A stretch of DNA of 64,000 nucleotides, taken from NCBI GenBank assembly GCA_039029355.1, contig JBCCGI010000003.1, forward strand, positions 1 through 64,000. Reading direction: 5' to 3'. The position numbers and the translations under genes were made by a program. Shown piece after piece: positions 15,328-23,119 of the stretch. The DNA comes from JBCCGI01 sp039029355. Lineage in GTDB: Bacteria; Planctomycetota; UBA1135; GCA-002686595. A model generated the notes under the pieces. It ran no database searches. It was not told where the DNA came from and saw only the letters and a program-made list of their open reading frames with translations. Positions within the stretch are counted from its first letter, which is position 1; every line of letters starts with the position of its first letter.

Positions 15328-16167
15328 CTAGAAAGAGTACCTCAGCCCCAGGCCGAGCTCGTACACGAGATCGCTACCTTCGACGTCGATCAGCGGGCTG
15401 TCCGCGGCGCGGGCGAAGTAGTGCTCGGCCGAGCCGGTCAGGAAGAGGCTGAAGCGGTCGGTGAAGAAGTGCTCCAATGCGACGTCGACGGTGGCGGACT
15501 TCAAGCCGGCGCCCGGGTTGTATTCCGCCAACCCGGACGCGGCGGCGGCGGACGCGCTCACGCCGAACTCGGTGTCCATGTGCTCGGCGTCGCCGGTACT
15601 GAGGTCGGCCCCCAGGGCGAGGCGCAGCCGCTCGGTCAGCATCCGGTCATAGCCTCCCGCGACGAACGCGACGAAGCCCTTGCCGCGTCCGAGCAGGTCG
15701 GGCTGCAGGACGCCGGCCAGGCTGAAGTCGCCGAAGCGGCGCGCTAGGCTGAACTGACCCTCGACCGTGTCGTCGACGGCGTCGAACCCGGTCAGCGCCG
15801 TATTCTCGTTGTCGCGGCCCTGCTCGTACTCCAGGACGGTTCCGAGGAGCCAGTCGTCACCCAGGTTCCACCAGGCGCCGACCTCGCCGAGATTGAGGAT
15901 GTAGCGGTGTCCGCGTCGGTCCTCATACAGCGCACGGGCGAAGAGGTCGGGCTCGGTCTCGCTGTCGTCGGAGCCCGCGTAGTCGGGCTCGGACTCGATG
16001 CCCAGCGTCAGGTCGACGGTCCATCCGGGTTCGCCGCGTGCGGCGGTCCACGGCGACATCAGGTTGCGGCTCTGCGCCGTGGTGGGGCGCGGCCCTTCCC
16101 CGGGCGCGACGCAGGCGACGGCGGGAAGGAGCGTGAGTGTGATTCCGATCGAGGCGTACGGCTTCAT
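15328..16167 (-). CDS. MipA/OmpV-family outer-membrane protein with a lipobox-like signal
   Basis: The protein has 279 residues. The N-terminal signal ends LPAVACVAPG, which fits a lipobox (V-A-C); that is unusual for a beta-barrel. The rest alternates short amphipathic strands and turns and ends in LRYSF with a terminal Phe, the usual outer-membrane barrel signature. The overall pattern (WTVDLTLGIESEPDYAGSDDSE...) matches MipA/OmpV proteins, which scaffold murein enzymes or act as small porins. AAGGAG sits 8 bases before the ATG. It heads an operon with an OmpR-type regulator and kinase, a pairing often seen where the kinase monitors the envelope. Confidence 0.75.
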   Translation of the reverse strand: MKPYASIGITLTLLPAVACVAPGEGPRPTTAQSRNLMSPWTAARGEPGWTVDLTLGIESEPDYAGSDDSETEPDLFARALYEDRRGHRYILNLGEVGAWWNLGDDWLLGTVLEYEQGRDNENTALTGFDAVDDTVEGQFSLARRFGDFSLAGVLQPDLLGRGKGFVAFVAGGYDRMLTERLRLALGADLSTGDAEHMDTEFGVSASAAAASGLAEYNPGAGLKSATVDVALEHFFTDRFSLFLTGSAEHYFARAADSPLIDVEGSDLVYELGLGLRYSF

Positions 16168-16256
16168 GGGAGGTCTCCTTGGCTTGGGACTCCGCACGAA
16201 GATGCCGGGGAGCGCATCGAGCCCACGTCGCGCCCGCGTCGAATCCACGTCGTATC

Positions 16257-16283
16257 GTGCGCCCTCCCTGAGGGAGGGCGCAC
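16257..16283. terminator. perfect 12-bp hairpin after the DUF6259 gene
   Basis: GTGCGCCCTCCC pairs with GGGAGGGCGCAC around a 3-base loop TGA. It begins 8 bases beyond the stop of the DUF6259 gene and lies upstream of the mipA-like start. No T-run follows on the minus strand, so it could be a GC-type terminator, an RNA-stability hairpin or a partial attenuator. Confidence 0.55.
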
Positions 16284-16291
16284 ACGCGGTC

Positions 16292-19000
16292 CTAAGGCGT
16301 GATCGGACGCAGCTCGAAGTAGACCGCGGACGTCTCGGGAACGGACGGCAGGTCGGCCTTCCACTCACCGCTCGCGGGATAGAGCGCGACCGGCTCGGCC
16401 GCCGGCGGAACGACTTGCACCAGGTGGTGCGTCGTCGGATCGACGCCGTAGCCGTCGACGTCGAGCGTGACAGTGACTCCCGCCTGAGTTCCGGGGAGGC
16501 CCCCGTCGGTCGAGTAGCTCGAGTCAAGGTGGTGCGTCCAGTTGATGAACATCAGGCCGACCTGCCCGGATGAGCCGGCGAAGGCCGAGGCGTACACAAG
16601 CGGCGCGCGGTCGGGGGCCGGGCAGTCGATCGGCGAGCCGGCAAAGCAGGCCTCCGGCGTCTCGACGAGCGGGTCGCGCAGACGCCGACCGAAGCGCAGG
16701 AGCGGCGCGATGGACGGCGACGTGAAGATCGCGAGCTCGCTGTCGACGAGCTGCGCCAGGAGCTCCAGCAGCTCGTGCTTGGCGATGTTGTCGGTCAAGA
16801 GCTGGTCGGAGAGCATGCTCCCGAGCGGCGCCTCTGCACCCTGATAGGCCGACGGCCCGTACGCCTGCCGAGCGCGCTCCATGAAGGCGTTGTCGTCAAG
16901 CGGGTAGATCCAGTCCGGCCCGTTGATCGTGAGCCGGTCGGCGAAGCGCTGGTACTCGTTGTAGACGGTCTGGTAGAGCGGCGCGATGCGCAGCAGGTCG
17001 GAGACCTCATCCCCCGTCAGTCCGCCGAGCCCGCCGTAGTGCGACCAACACATCTCGACGAGCGCCGACTCGCCCGAGCTGAGGTAGGCCTCGGACGGCC
17101 CCTCGATCCACAGGAAGAACTCCGGGTCGACCGAGGCGCGCATGTCGGCCTTGGTCAGCTCGAGCATCAGTCGCTTTCCGTCGACGAAGTACGTGCCACC
17201 GCCGGTCTGGAAGAGGCTGTGGAGGTGAAGCGGGTCGTAGCACACGGTCTCGCCGATGTGGAACTCGTCCAGGTACAAGCCCTGGAAGTCGAGCGACGGC
17301 GTCATCTCGCCCAGAACGTGCGTCGTGTAGTCGAACGGAAAGCCGGTACCGTGGCAGAGGTCGTGGCACACCCACGTCATGTCGCTGACGGGCGCGCAGT
17401 CGGTGTCCTGCGGCGGGGAGAGCGCGCTCAGCGTCGGCGTCTCCAAGCCCTCGTCCCGCACCACGTAGAGGTCGCCCGCCGGCTCGCCGACGTGTCCCTC
17501 CACGTAGGACGCGAAGAAGCCCGACCCGGGACTCGCCGACAGCGAAGACGGGTGGAAGTACGGCGCCCACGAGTACTGCGGAACGCCCGCGGGCGCGTTG
17601 GACACGAACTCGGGACGGAGACCGCCGAACGGGTCGAACCACTCGCCGAAGTTGGTCGCGAACGCGTTCCAGTCCCAGAACCACGGGCGGCCGAGCAGCT
17701 CGAGATCGCCGAGCGTTGGGCTCACGAAGTAGGCGTCGAACTCGGCCCACTCGGCTCCCCAGTGCTGGAACTGATCGTGGTCCTTCTGCGCGGGCGTGGA
17801 GGGGTCGCACGGCGCCGGCAGCACCACGCCAACCGCGTCGGCGTCGCGGACGGTGGCGGAGTAGCCGCCCGCCGGGTCCGTGGCGGGCTTTGCGGGAGCG
17901 AAGCTGTCCGCGGCGTCGAGGCCCTCGACCCAGGCGCGGTAGTGCTCAGCGCCGTCGTACCAGTCGCCGTGCAGCGGCGTCATGACCACGTCGAACGGCA
18001 TCGCGGTCGTGGTCTCGCTCGCCAGGTTGTTCGGCGGGTAGTACTGCACACCGAACGCGAGCGAGTTCGTCTCGGTGTAGACCAGGTACGGCTTCACGAG
18101 GTTCGCGTCCTCGTCCCGCGTCCCCCAGAAGAAGAGGTCGCCGTCGGGGTCGGCCTCGTCGTAGTACGCCATCCACTGCATGCTCATGACGCCAGGGTGC
18201 GTCGGCACCTTGTCGCCGTCGTCGACATCGCTGAGGCGCGTTTCGGACACGAGGTCGACGAACTGCACGAGCGGGTTGCTCAGCGGCTGGGGGATCAGTG
18301 CCCCCATGTACCACGGCACGGCCAGGATCTGGCTGGCCTTCGTTCCAACCGACGGCACCGCCACGCGGGCCTCCATCATGTAGGTCGAGAGCTCGGACTC
18401 GGGCTCGAGCTCGACCTCCATGTCCACGATCACATCCGGGCCGACGGCCGTCTGAGTGAGCCGCACGGTGAAGCGCTCGACCGGCAGCAGCTGCGCGTCG
18501 GGGTCTCCCGAGGTGTCCTTCCAGTTCAGCACCTTCCACTCCGAGGTCAGCGTGTCCGCGCCGGAAACGACCGTCGGCATGCGCGGCACGACCTCGTTTG
18601 CGGAGAGGAACACGACGCCGTCGGCGCCGGGAAGCGGCGGGTTCTCGTAGTCGAAGTCGCGGTCGACGAGAGCCACCTTCCACAGGCTGGTCGGCTTGAG
18701 GATAACGCCCGGCTTCGCCGCGATGCCGAGGTCCGCGTCCTGCAGCAGGTCGGAATAGACCAGCCCGAACTCTTTGTTGGCGTTCAGTCCGAGCGTGACG
18801 ACGCCGTTGGAGATGCGGTACTGCGACTCGACGGCCGGGCCTCCCCGTGTCGCCGACGGAGCCCCGGCCTGGTCGAGCTCGGGGGTCGAGAAATCCTCGT
18901 CGGCCTGTGCGCAAAGCGCACCGCCGACGAGGGCGAAAGCGAGCGGGAGCCTGCCGCGTAGGCGCGGCTGTGCGTCACGCGGGGTGTGATTCGATGCCAT
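16292..19000 (-). CDS. secreted DUF6259-type putative glycoside hydrolase
   Basis: The protein has 902 residues with a signal peptide (LPLAFALVGGALCAQ). The N-terminal 350 residues look like a beta-sandwich of the kind that precedes catalytic barrels. The central region carries GLYLDEFHIGETVCYDPLHLH and GTYFVDGKRLMLELTKADM, close to the motif of DUF6259 proteins (D...CYDP.HGH...G.....G...L). FFLWIEGPSE follows. Conserved acids in YLDEFH and WIEGPSE are candidate catalytic residues; that is inference. A C-terminal beta-domain ends VYFELRPITP. DUF6259 proteins resemble TIM-barrel glycosidases of unassigned substrate. An inverted repeat lies in its leader. Confidence 0.7.
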   Translation of the reverse strand: MASNHTPRDAQPRLRGRLPLAFALVGGALCAQADEDFSTPELDQAGAPSATRGGPAVESQYRISNGVVTLGLNANKEFGLVYSDLLQDADLGIAAKPGVILKPTSLWKVALVDRDFDYENPPLPGADGVVFLSANEVVPRMPTVVSGADTLTSEWKVLNWKDTSGDPDAQLLPVERFTVRLTQTAVGPDVIVDMEVELEPESELSTYMMEARVAVPSVGTKASQILAVPWYMGALIPQPLSNPLVQFVDLVSETRLSDVDDGDKVPTHPGVMSMQWMAYYDEADPDGDLFFWGTRDEDANLVKPYLVYTETNSLAFGVQYYPPNNLASETTTAMPFDVVMTPLHGDWYDGAEHYRAWVEGLDAADSFAPAKPATDPAGGYSATVRDADAVGVVLPAPCDPSTPAQKDHDQFQHWGAEWAEFDAYFVSPTLGDLELLGRPWFWDWNAFATNFGEWFDPFGGLRPEFVSNAPAGVPQYSWAPYFHPSSLSASPGSGFFASYVEGHVGEPAGDLYVVRDEGLETPTLSALSPPQDTDCAPVSDMTWVCHDLCHGTGFPFDYTTHVLGEMTPSLDFQGLYLDEFHIGETVCYDPLHLHSLFQTGGGTYFVDGKRLMLELTKADMRASVDPEFFLWIEGPSEAYLSSGESALVEMCWSHYGGLGGLTGDEVSDLLRIAPLYQTVYNEYQRFADRLTINGPDWIYPLDDNAFMERARQAYGPSAYQGAEAPLGSMLSDQLLTDNIAKHELLELLAQLVDSELAIFTSPSIAPLLRFGRRLRDPLVETPEACFAGSPIDCPAPDRAPLVYASAFAGSSGQVGLMFINWTHHLDSSYSTDGGLPGTQAGVTVTLDVDGYGVDPTTHHLVQVVPPAAEPVALYPASGEWKADLPSVPETSAVYFELRPITP

Positions 19001-19367
19001 GCTCGGTATCCCTCGTTAGTTGGTTGGTCGGCGGACCGCGCCCTGGGTGAACGCGGTCCGTGAGACAGAACGAGAGGGGCGGCATCGACCGAAAGGATTC
19101 GGCGCTACGGATTTCCCCACCGCCAGCGCGGCGTCACCCCGGTGCTACCGCGGCTCGGGAACGAGCCGGAGCCCGCGGACCGTAGCTCCGGCTCGATCCG
19201 CATCCGAGCCACCGGGGGACGCCGCTTTCGGCTGGTGTCGCGTGCCGGAGTCCCGCGGATCCGTCGGCCGGTCGCCCTTGGGCAAGGCGCGCACGGGCGT
19301 TCGCTGGGCGAAGCGCGCCGCGCGCGGGCGACGGGTCGACGGCCCCGAAGGCCTCCGACGCGCGAAG
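19001..19367. other. intergenic region with leader hairpin, no gene seen
   Basis: This is 367 bases between two minus-strand genes. Reading frames here are short or shadow-like, with no ribosome site or recognisable product. It holds one inverted repeat, GGACCGCG/CGCGGTCC at 19033-19059 with an 11-base loop, 33 bases upstream of the DUF6259 start, i.e. in the probable 5' leader. The promoter of that gene is expected here but I cannot place it. Confidence 0.5.
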
Positions 19368-19997
19368 CTAGTACTGCTCGACCGGGTCCGCCGGGTTCAC
19401 CGTCGAGGGCGGCGACGCGGGGGCACCGCCCTCGCGAACCACGAGGTTGTCGAGGTGGAAGATCCCGGCCACGGCGCCGGGACCGGTATGAACAAACAGG
19501 ACGCTCTGAACGCCTTCAAAGCCCAGGAGCGTGAACGTCTCAAAGTCCGCGACCCCTCCCGGGCCGTCGGTGGTGCCGTCGGGTACGAAGACCGCCGACG
19601 TCCCGGTGTTCGCGTAAACGGCAAACGGGATCTCGTTGTCGGTGGGCCACCCCGCCAGTTCGAACGAGAGCAGGTCGAAGGGGCCACCGTCGACACGCGT
19701 CATGCGCATCGAGTCGTGCCCGGCCAAGACCGTGGTGCCGTTGTTGCTCCAAAACGAGACGTCGTTGCCGACGTGGAGGTCCTTGATCTCGGTCCGTGGG
19801 ATCGGCTCGAAGCGGTAGGCGCCGGTCTCGATCCCCACGAGGTCGGGAGGGTCGATGGTTTGACCGGGAGCGAGCCCCATGTCCTCGAAGTCGATCAGGA
19901 TTACGCCCGCTTGGGGCTTGGACGGCCAAAGAAGAAACGGGACGAGGCCGAAGAGGACGGCGCCCGAAGCGGACTGAAGTGCAAGGCTGCGGAGCAT
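19368..19997 (-). CDS. secreted protein of unknown function
   Basis: The protein has 209 residues. A signal peptide (LRSLALQSASGAVLFGLVPF) precedes VILIDFEDMGLAPGQTIDPPDLVGIETGAYRFEP, an opening typical of jelly-roll proteins in PEP-CTERM-like sets. Its last strands read ETFTLLGFEGVQSVLFVHTG and GIFHLDNLVVREG. There is no membrane anchor or sorting tail; it ends in a short Pro-rich stretch. The start at 19997 is supported by GGAGG upstream; a further 23 codons of open frame precede it. I do not recognise a function. A binding or structural role at the cell surface is likely. Confidence 0.65.
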   Translation of the reverse strand: MLRSLALQSASGAVLFGLVPFLLWPSKPQAGVILIDFEDMGLAPGQTIDPPDLVGIETGAYRFEPIPRTEIKDLHVGNDVSFWSNNGTTVLAGHDSMRMTRVDGGPFDLLSFELAGWPTDNEIPFAVYANTGTSAVFVPDGTTDGPGGVADFETFTLLGFEGVQSVLFVHTGPGAVAGIFHLDNLVVREGGAPASPPSTVNPADPVEQY

Positions 19998-20425
19998 GGA
20001 GGCCTCCTGCTGTAGGTCAAAGATGCACCCTTCTAGTGGCCTTTCGCCGTCGCTCTCGTTCACCAAAGCGAGCTATTGTCGCTGCAACACAACATCATGA
20101 GAGAGCGATGGGCCGACCGCAGGATCGATCGATCGGCGCCGCGACGCTGCACAAATTCGAGTGGCGTGCGAGAGGTTCGTCGCTCGTGCGGCGAAGCGCC
20201 CTATCCGACGGAAGCGCGTTCCGTTGCGCGCGTGCAGCAGATCGACTCGCGCCGCGCGCGACGAGGTTTGCTGCAAGTCCAAATTGAGGGCACGCGCACA
20301 ACAGCGGGGTAACTAAGAGTGTGTGCGTTTGCTCCGGCCCAAGCCGCGGCCAGCGCGCGCGAGAAAACGTTTCTGTCCCCTCTTCAGGTCCCTTTCTCTC
20401 TTCACCGGTCGGTCCGGAGATCACC
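19998..20425. other. intergenic region, nothing recognised
   Basis: This is 428 bases between divergent genes. Several overlapping small frames exist on both strands, but they are Arg-rich, lack ribosome sites and resemble no family. GC is somewhat lower than the surroundings near 20040-20110 and 20270-20330. It probably holds the two divergent promoters. Confidence 0.4.
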
Positions 20426-20767
20426 ATGCTTCGCAACATCCGTGGACGGGGTCTGTCCGTCCTACGCGCGCTCGAGCTGCTCGGCGTGACGGCGCTTCTC
20501 ATCGGCGCCGCTCCCGTCGGAGACAGCGCACCCGAGAACCAGGAAGCCACCGTCGTCCACATCGGGCGCACGCGGCTCGATCCAAACACGCTGATGATGA
20601 CGTTCCGCGGCCAGCACTTCGCGCTGACCTACGACCAGTGGTCGGCGCCCGTACGCGTGGGCGAGATCGCCTACGAGGGCTCGGTGCGCGCGGTCCCGTA
20701 CGATCCAACGGCTCCGCGCAAGCGGGCCGAGCTAGGGGGAGCCGGAGGGACGGCGACCCGCGACTGA
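20426..20767 (+). CDS. small exported protein of unknown function
   Basis: The protein has 113 residues. Basic residues (MLRNIRGRGLSVLRA) are followed by a hydrophobic stretch (LELLGVTALLIGAA) that can serve as signal or anchor. The rest is a short beta-like domain (HIGRTRLDPNTLMMTFRGQH...VGEIAYEGSVRAVPYDP) with a charged, low-complexity end. CGGAGA lies 6-11 bases before the ATG. I recognise no family. The in-frame region upstream of the ATG lacks a start with a ribosome site. Confidence 0.5.
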   Translation: MLRNIRGRGLSVLRALELLGVTALLIGAAPVGDSAPENQEATVVHIGRTRLDPNTLMMTFRGQHFALTYDQWSAPVRVGEIAYEGSVRAVPYDPTAPRKRAELGGAGGTATRD

Positions 20768-20862
20768 CGCGTCACGCGCTTCGGGCGCGAGCCCAACCGC
20801 CGGCGGCGCCCGCGCTTCCCCTGTTGCCCCTCGGGGGCGCGGACGCGGCCGGCACCTTCTCC

Positions 20863-22059
20863 CTAGCGCGACTCGACCTTCACCGCCGCGAGCTCTTCGC
20901 GTGCGATCTCGACCAGCTCGACGAGCACCTCGTGAATCGGGCGGCCCAGCGACAGCCCGGTGGCGTTCACCTGAAACGCCGCGGCGATGTCGGCGTCGGG
21001 AAAGTAGCCCATGGTCGTGGAGTACCCCGGCATGATCCCGTCGTGCCCGCGCAGCTCGCCGAGCTTGGTCCCGCGCAGGATCAGCCCCGGCCCGTAGCGC
21101 GTGCCCGGCCCGAGCGGCTCGGCCGGCACCGTATCGAGCAGGGCCTCGAGGTAGTCGCCCCCGAAGGCCGCCCCGGAGTACAGCACGCACGACCAGCGCG
21201 CGAGATCGGTCGGCGTGCTGGCGTAGCCTCCGCCGCACCACTCGAACTGCGGGTTGAACGCAAATACGCCCTCGTCGTCCAGCAAGCGCTCGGCGACGCC
21301 CAGGTGCCCGAAGGCCGAGTCGTAGCCCTGCGCGAGCCCGGCGATGCGCCGGCTGTTCGACGGCACGGTGCTGGTCAGGCCGTGCGGTTCGATCAGGTGC
21401 TCGCGGGCGTAGTCGTAGAACGGAACCCCGGCGACCGCCTCGATCATCATTCCGACGACGATGTAGCTCGTGTCGGAGTAGGCCCAGCCCTCGTCGACGG
21501 CGAAGAGCGGCTCCTTGTCGAAGACGAACGCGAGCAGCTCCGCGGGTGCCCAGACGCGGTCCGGGTCGGCGACCGCGGTCTGCCAGAAGTCCGCCTCGAA
21601 AACGTAGCGCGGCAGTCCGCCGCGGTGCCGCAGAAGCGCGCCGAGCGTGAGGTCGTCCGCGTTGGGGAGCCGCGCGAACCAAGGTTCCTCGCCGAGGAAC
21701 TTCGACGCGGGATCGTCGAGCTGCAGCCGCCCGGCCCCGACCAGGTGCAACGCCGAAGCCGCGACGAAGGTCTTCCCCGTGCTGCCGCTCAGCATTCGGT
21801 CGGCCGGCACGAGCGCGCGTTCGCTCTCCACGTCCGCCCAGCCGTGCGCGAACGCCACCGAGGTGCCGTCGGGTAGGACGACGGCTCCCGACGCGCCGGG
21901 GAGGTCGTGCTTCTGGGCGAGCAGCTCAAGGTGCTCCGCGCCGCGCTTGCGTATGCGCTCAACGGACGCGTCGGTCGGCTGCGCGCGCGTGGGCGCGTCG
22001 GCGGAAGCGGGCGGAGGAAGCAGGAAGAGGAGGGCGGTGACAGCGAGGCTTGAGAGCAT
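20863..22059 (-). CDS. serine hydrolase, beta-lactamase/class C PBP family (S12)
   Basis: The protein has 398 residues with a signal peptide (LAVTALLFLLPPPASA). The three active-site motifs are present: S-x-x-K as SGSTGKTF (Ser93, Lys96), the Tyr motif YSDTSY (Tyr194), and the third box as HDGIMPGY near residue 337 in place of KTG. This set is usual for D-alanyl-D-alanine carboxypeptidase-like or esterase-like S12 enzymes rather than true lactamases. It acts outside the cytoplasm. It is convergent with the small protein gene; short GC hairpins lie in the 95-base gap. Confidence 0.9.
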   Translation of the reverse strand: MLSSLAVTALLFLLPPPASADAPTRAQPTDASVERIRKRGAEHLELLAQKHDLPGASGAVVLPDGTSVAFAHGWADVESERALVPADRMLSGSTGKTFVAASALHLVGAGRLQLDDPASKFLGEEPWFARLPNADDLTLGALLRHRGGLPRYVFEADFWQTAVADPDRVWAPAELLAFVFDKEPLFAVDEGWAYSDTSYIVVGMMIEAVAGVPFYDYAREHLIEPHGLTSTVPSNSRRIAGLAQGYDSAFGHLGVAERLLDDEGVFAFNPQFEWCGGGYASTPTDLARWSCVLYSGAAFGGDYLEALLDTVPAEPLGPGTRYGPGLILRGTKLGELRGHDGIMPGYSTTMGYFPDADIAAAFQVNATGLSLGRPIHEVLVELVEIAREELAAVKVESR

Positions 22060-22207
22060 GTCCCGAGCCTAAGCGCGGCCGACCGCTCCGGTCGCGCGTG
22101 CCTGTTTTTCAAGGAACGCTCAAACCGAAGTCTCACGAGGGTCGCTAACGGGCGCTCCCGAGCCCCCCGGACGGAGAGCAACCCGAAATCTGAAACCAGG
22201 AGACTCT

Positions 22208-23035
22208 ATGTCTATTCAAAGAACAATCGCTCTTTTGTTTGCAACGATCTTGACATCGAATCTGTCCGCCCAAGGCACGGTGGGCGGAGGCAGCGGCGGC
22301 GGCGATTGCGAAGGCTGCTCGGCTTGGTGGGAGATGAGCGAAGGCCTCACCGACCCGTGCGAGGAGACGAAGGACCCCACGAGCTGTTGGTTGGGCGAGA
22401 TGGAAGCCAGCTCGTTCGCCGAAGGGCACGTTGCGCGTGCGGATGTAGAAGGACACGAGGGCGGGCCGGCTTGCTCGGTCGAGAATCAGTCGGCTTGCGC
22501 TGCATCGAGCTCGTTCAACTTCACCTTCAAGGACCCCTGCAACAAGCACTGCCCGAACCCGTACGTCAACGGCCTCGCCTCGGGATCGGCCGAGGTCGAT
22601 GCCGAGAGCGTCATCTGCGCCAACGGGCACAACTGGGCGGTCACCTACGGCGTCGGCGAGGTCAAGTGCACGCTTTGGGACATCGCGGAGATCTGTGTCT
22701 GCACGCTTGAGGCCGGGAAGGACAGTGAGAGCGAGTGGGTCTACGTCGGAACGATCAAGATCAATGGACTGCCGGTGGACTTCCAGGTCCCGGTCATTAC
22801 GGGAAGCGGACCGAAGACCGGCTCCTGCTCGGGCCAGGGCGCTGGCGGAGACAAGGTCGGCATGTTCACGATCATCTTCCAGACGTCGATCACCATCGCC
22901 GGGCACGCCGACGGGTGCATCCTCGACACGGCGGAAGTGGAGGGCTTTGGCGCCCTGCAGAGCGAGGCCTTGGTGAATCTGGCCTTCGAGCTGTGTGACG
23001 AAGGCTGTGACACGGAAGGCGAGACGCCGCATTAG
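22208..23035 (+). CDS. secreted cysteine-rich protein of unknown function
   Basis: The protein has 275 residues with a signal peptide (MSIQRTIALLFATILTSNLSA) and AGGAGA upstream of the start. The mature part carries about 18 Cys, e.g. CEGCSAWW, DPCNKHCPNPY, CTLWDIAEICVCTL and CDEGCDT, suggesting many disulfides. An HNWAVTYGVGEVKC stretch and a Gly-rich N-terminus (GGGSGGGDCEG) are visible. No catalytic motif is recognised. Codon use is slightly less GC-rich at the 5' end than in the neighbours. It is probably an extracellular structural or binding protein. Confidence 0.65.
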   Translation: MSIQRTIALLFATILTSNLSAQGTVGGGSGGGDCEGCSAWWEMSEGLTDPCEETKDPTSCWLGEMEASSFAEGHVARADVEGHEGGPACSVENQSACAASSSFNFTFKDPCNKHCPNPYVNGLASGSAEVDAESVICANGHNWAVTYGVGEVKCTLWDIAEICVCTLEAGKDSESEWVYVGTIKINGLPVDFQVPVITGSGPKTGSCSGQGAGGDKVGMFTIIFQTSITIAGHADGCILDTAEVEGFGALQSEALVNLAFELCDEGCDTEGETPH

Positions 23036-23119
23036 ATCCGTGTTGTGCGCGCGGGCGGTCGGCCTGGCCGTCCGCGTGCAGGTTTCGACCGTTCTTCGTC
23101 CCGATCTTCGCCTTCCGTC

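Noticed and set aside
16775..18961. Long plus-strand open frame (about 728 codons) opposite the DUF6259 gene
   Set aside because: Arg/Val-rich shadow with no motif or ribosome site; the minus strand carries a signal peptide and a recognisable domain.
20073..20312. Overlapping small frames on both strands near 20.1-20.3 kb
   Set aside because: No ribosome sites, Arg/Ser-rich composition and no recognisable product; likely intergenic.
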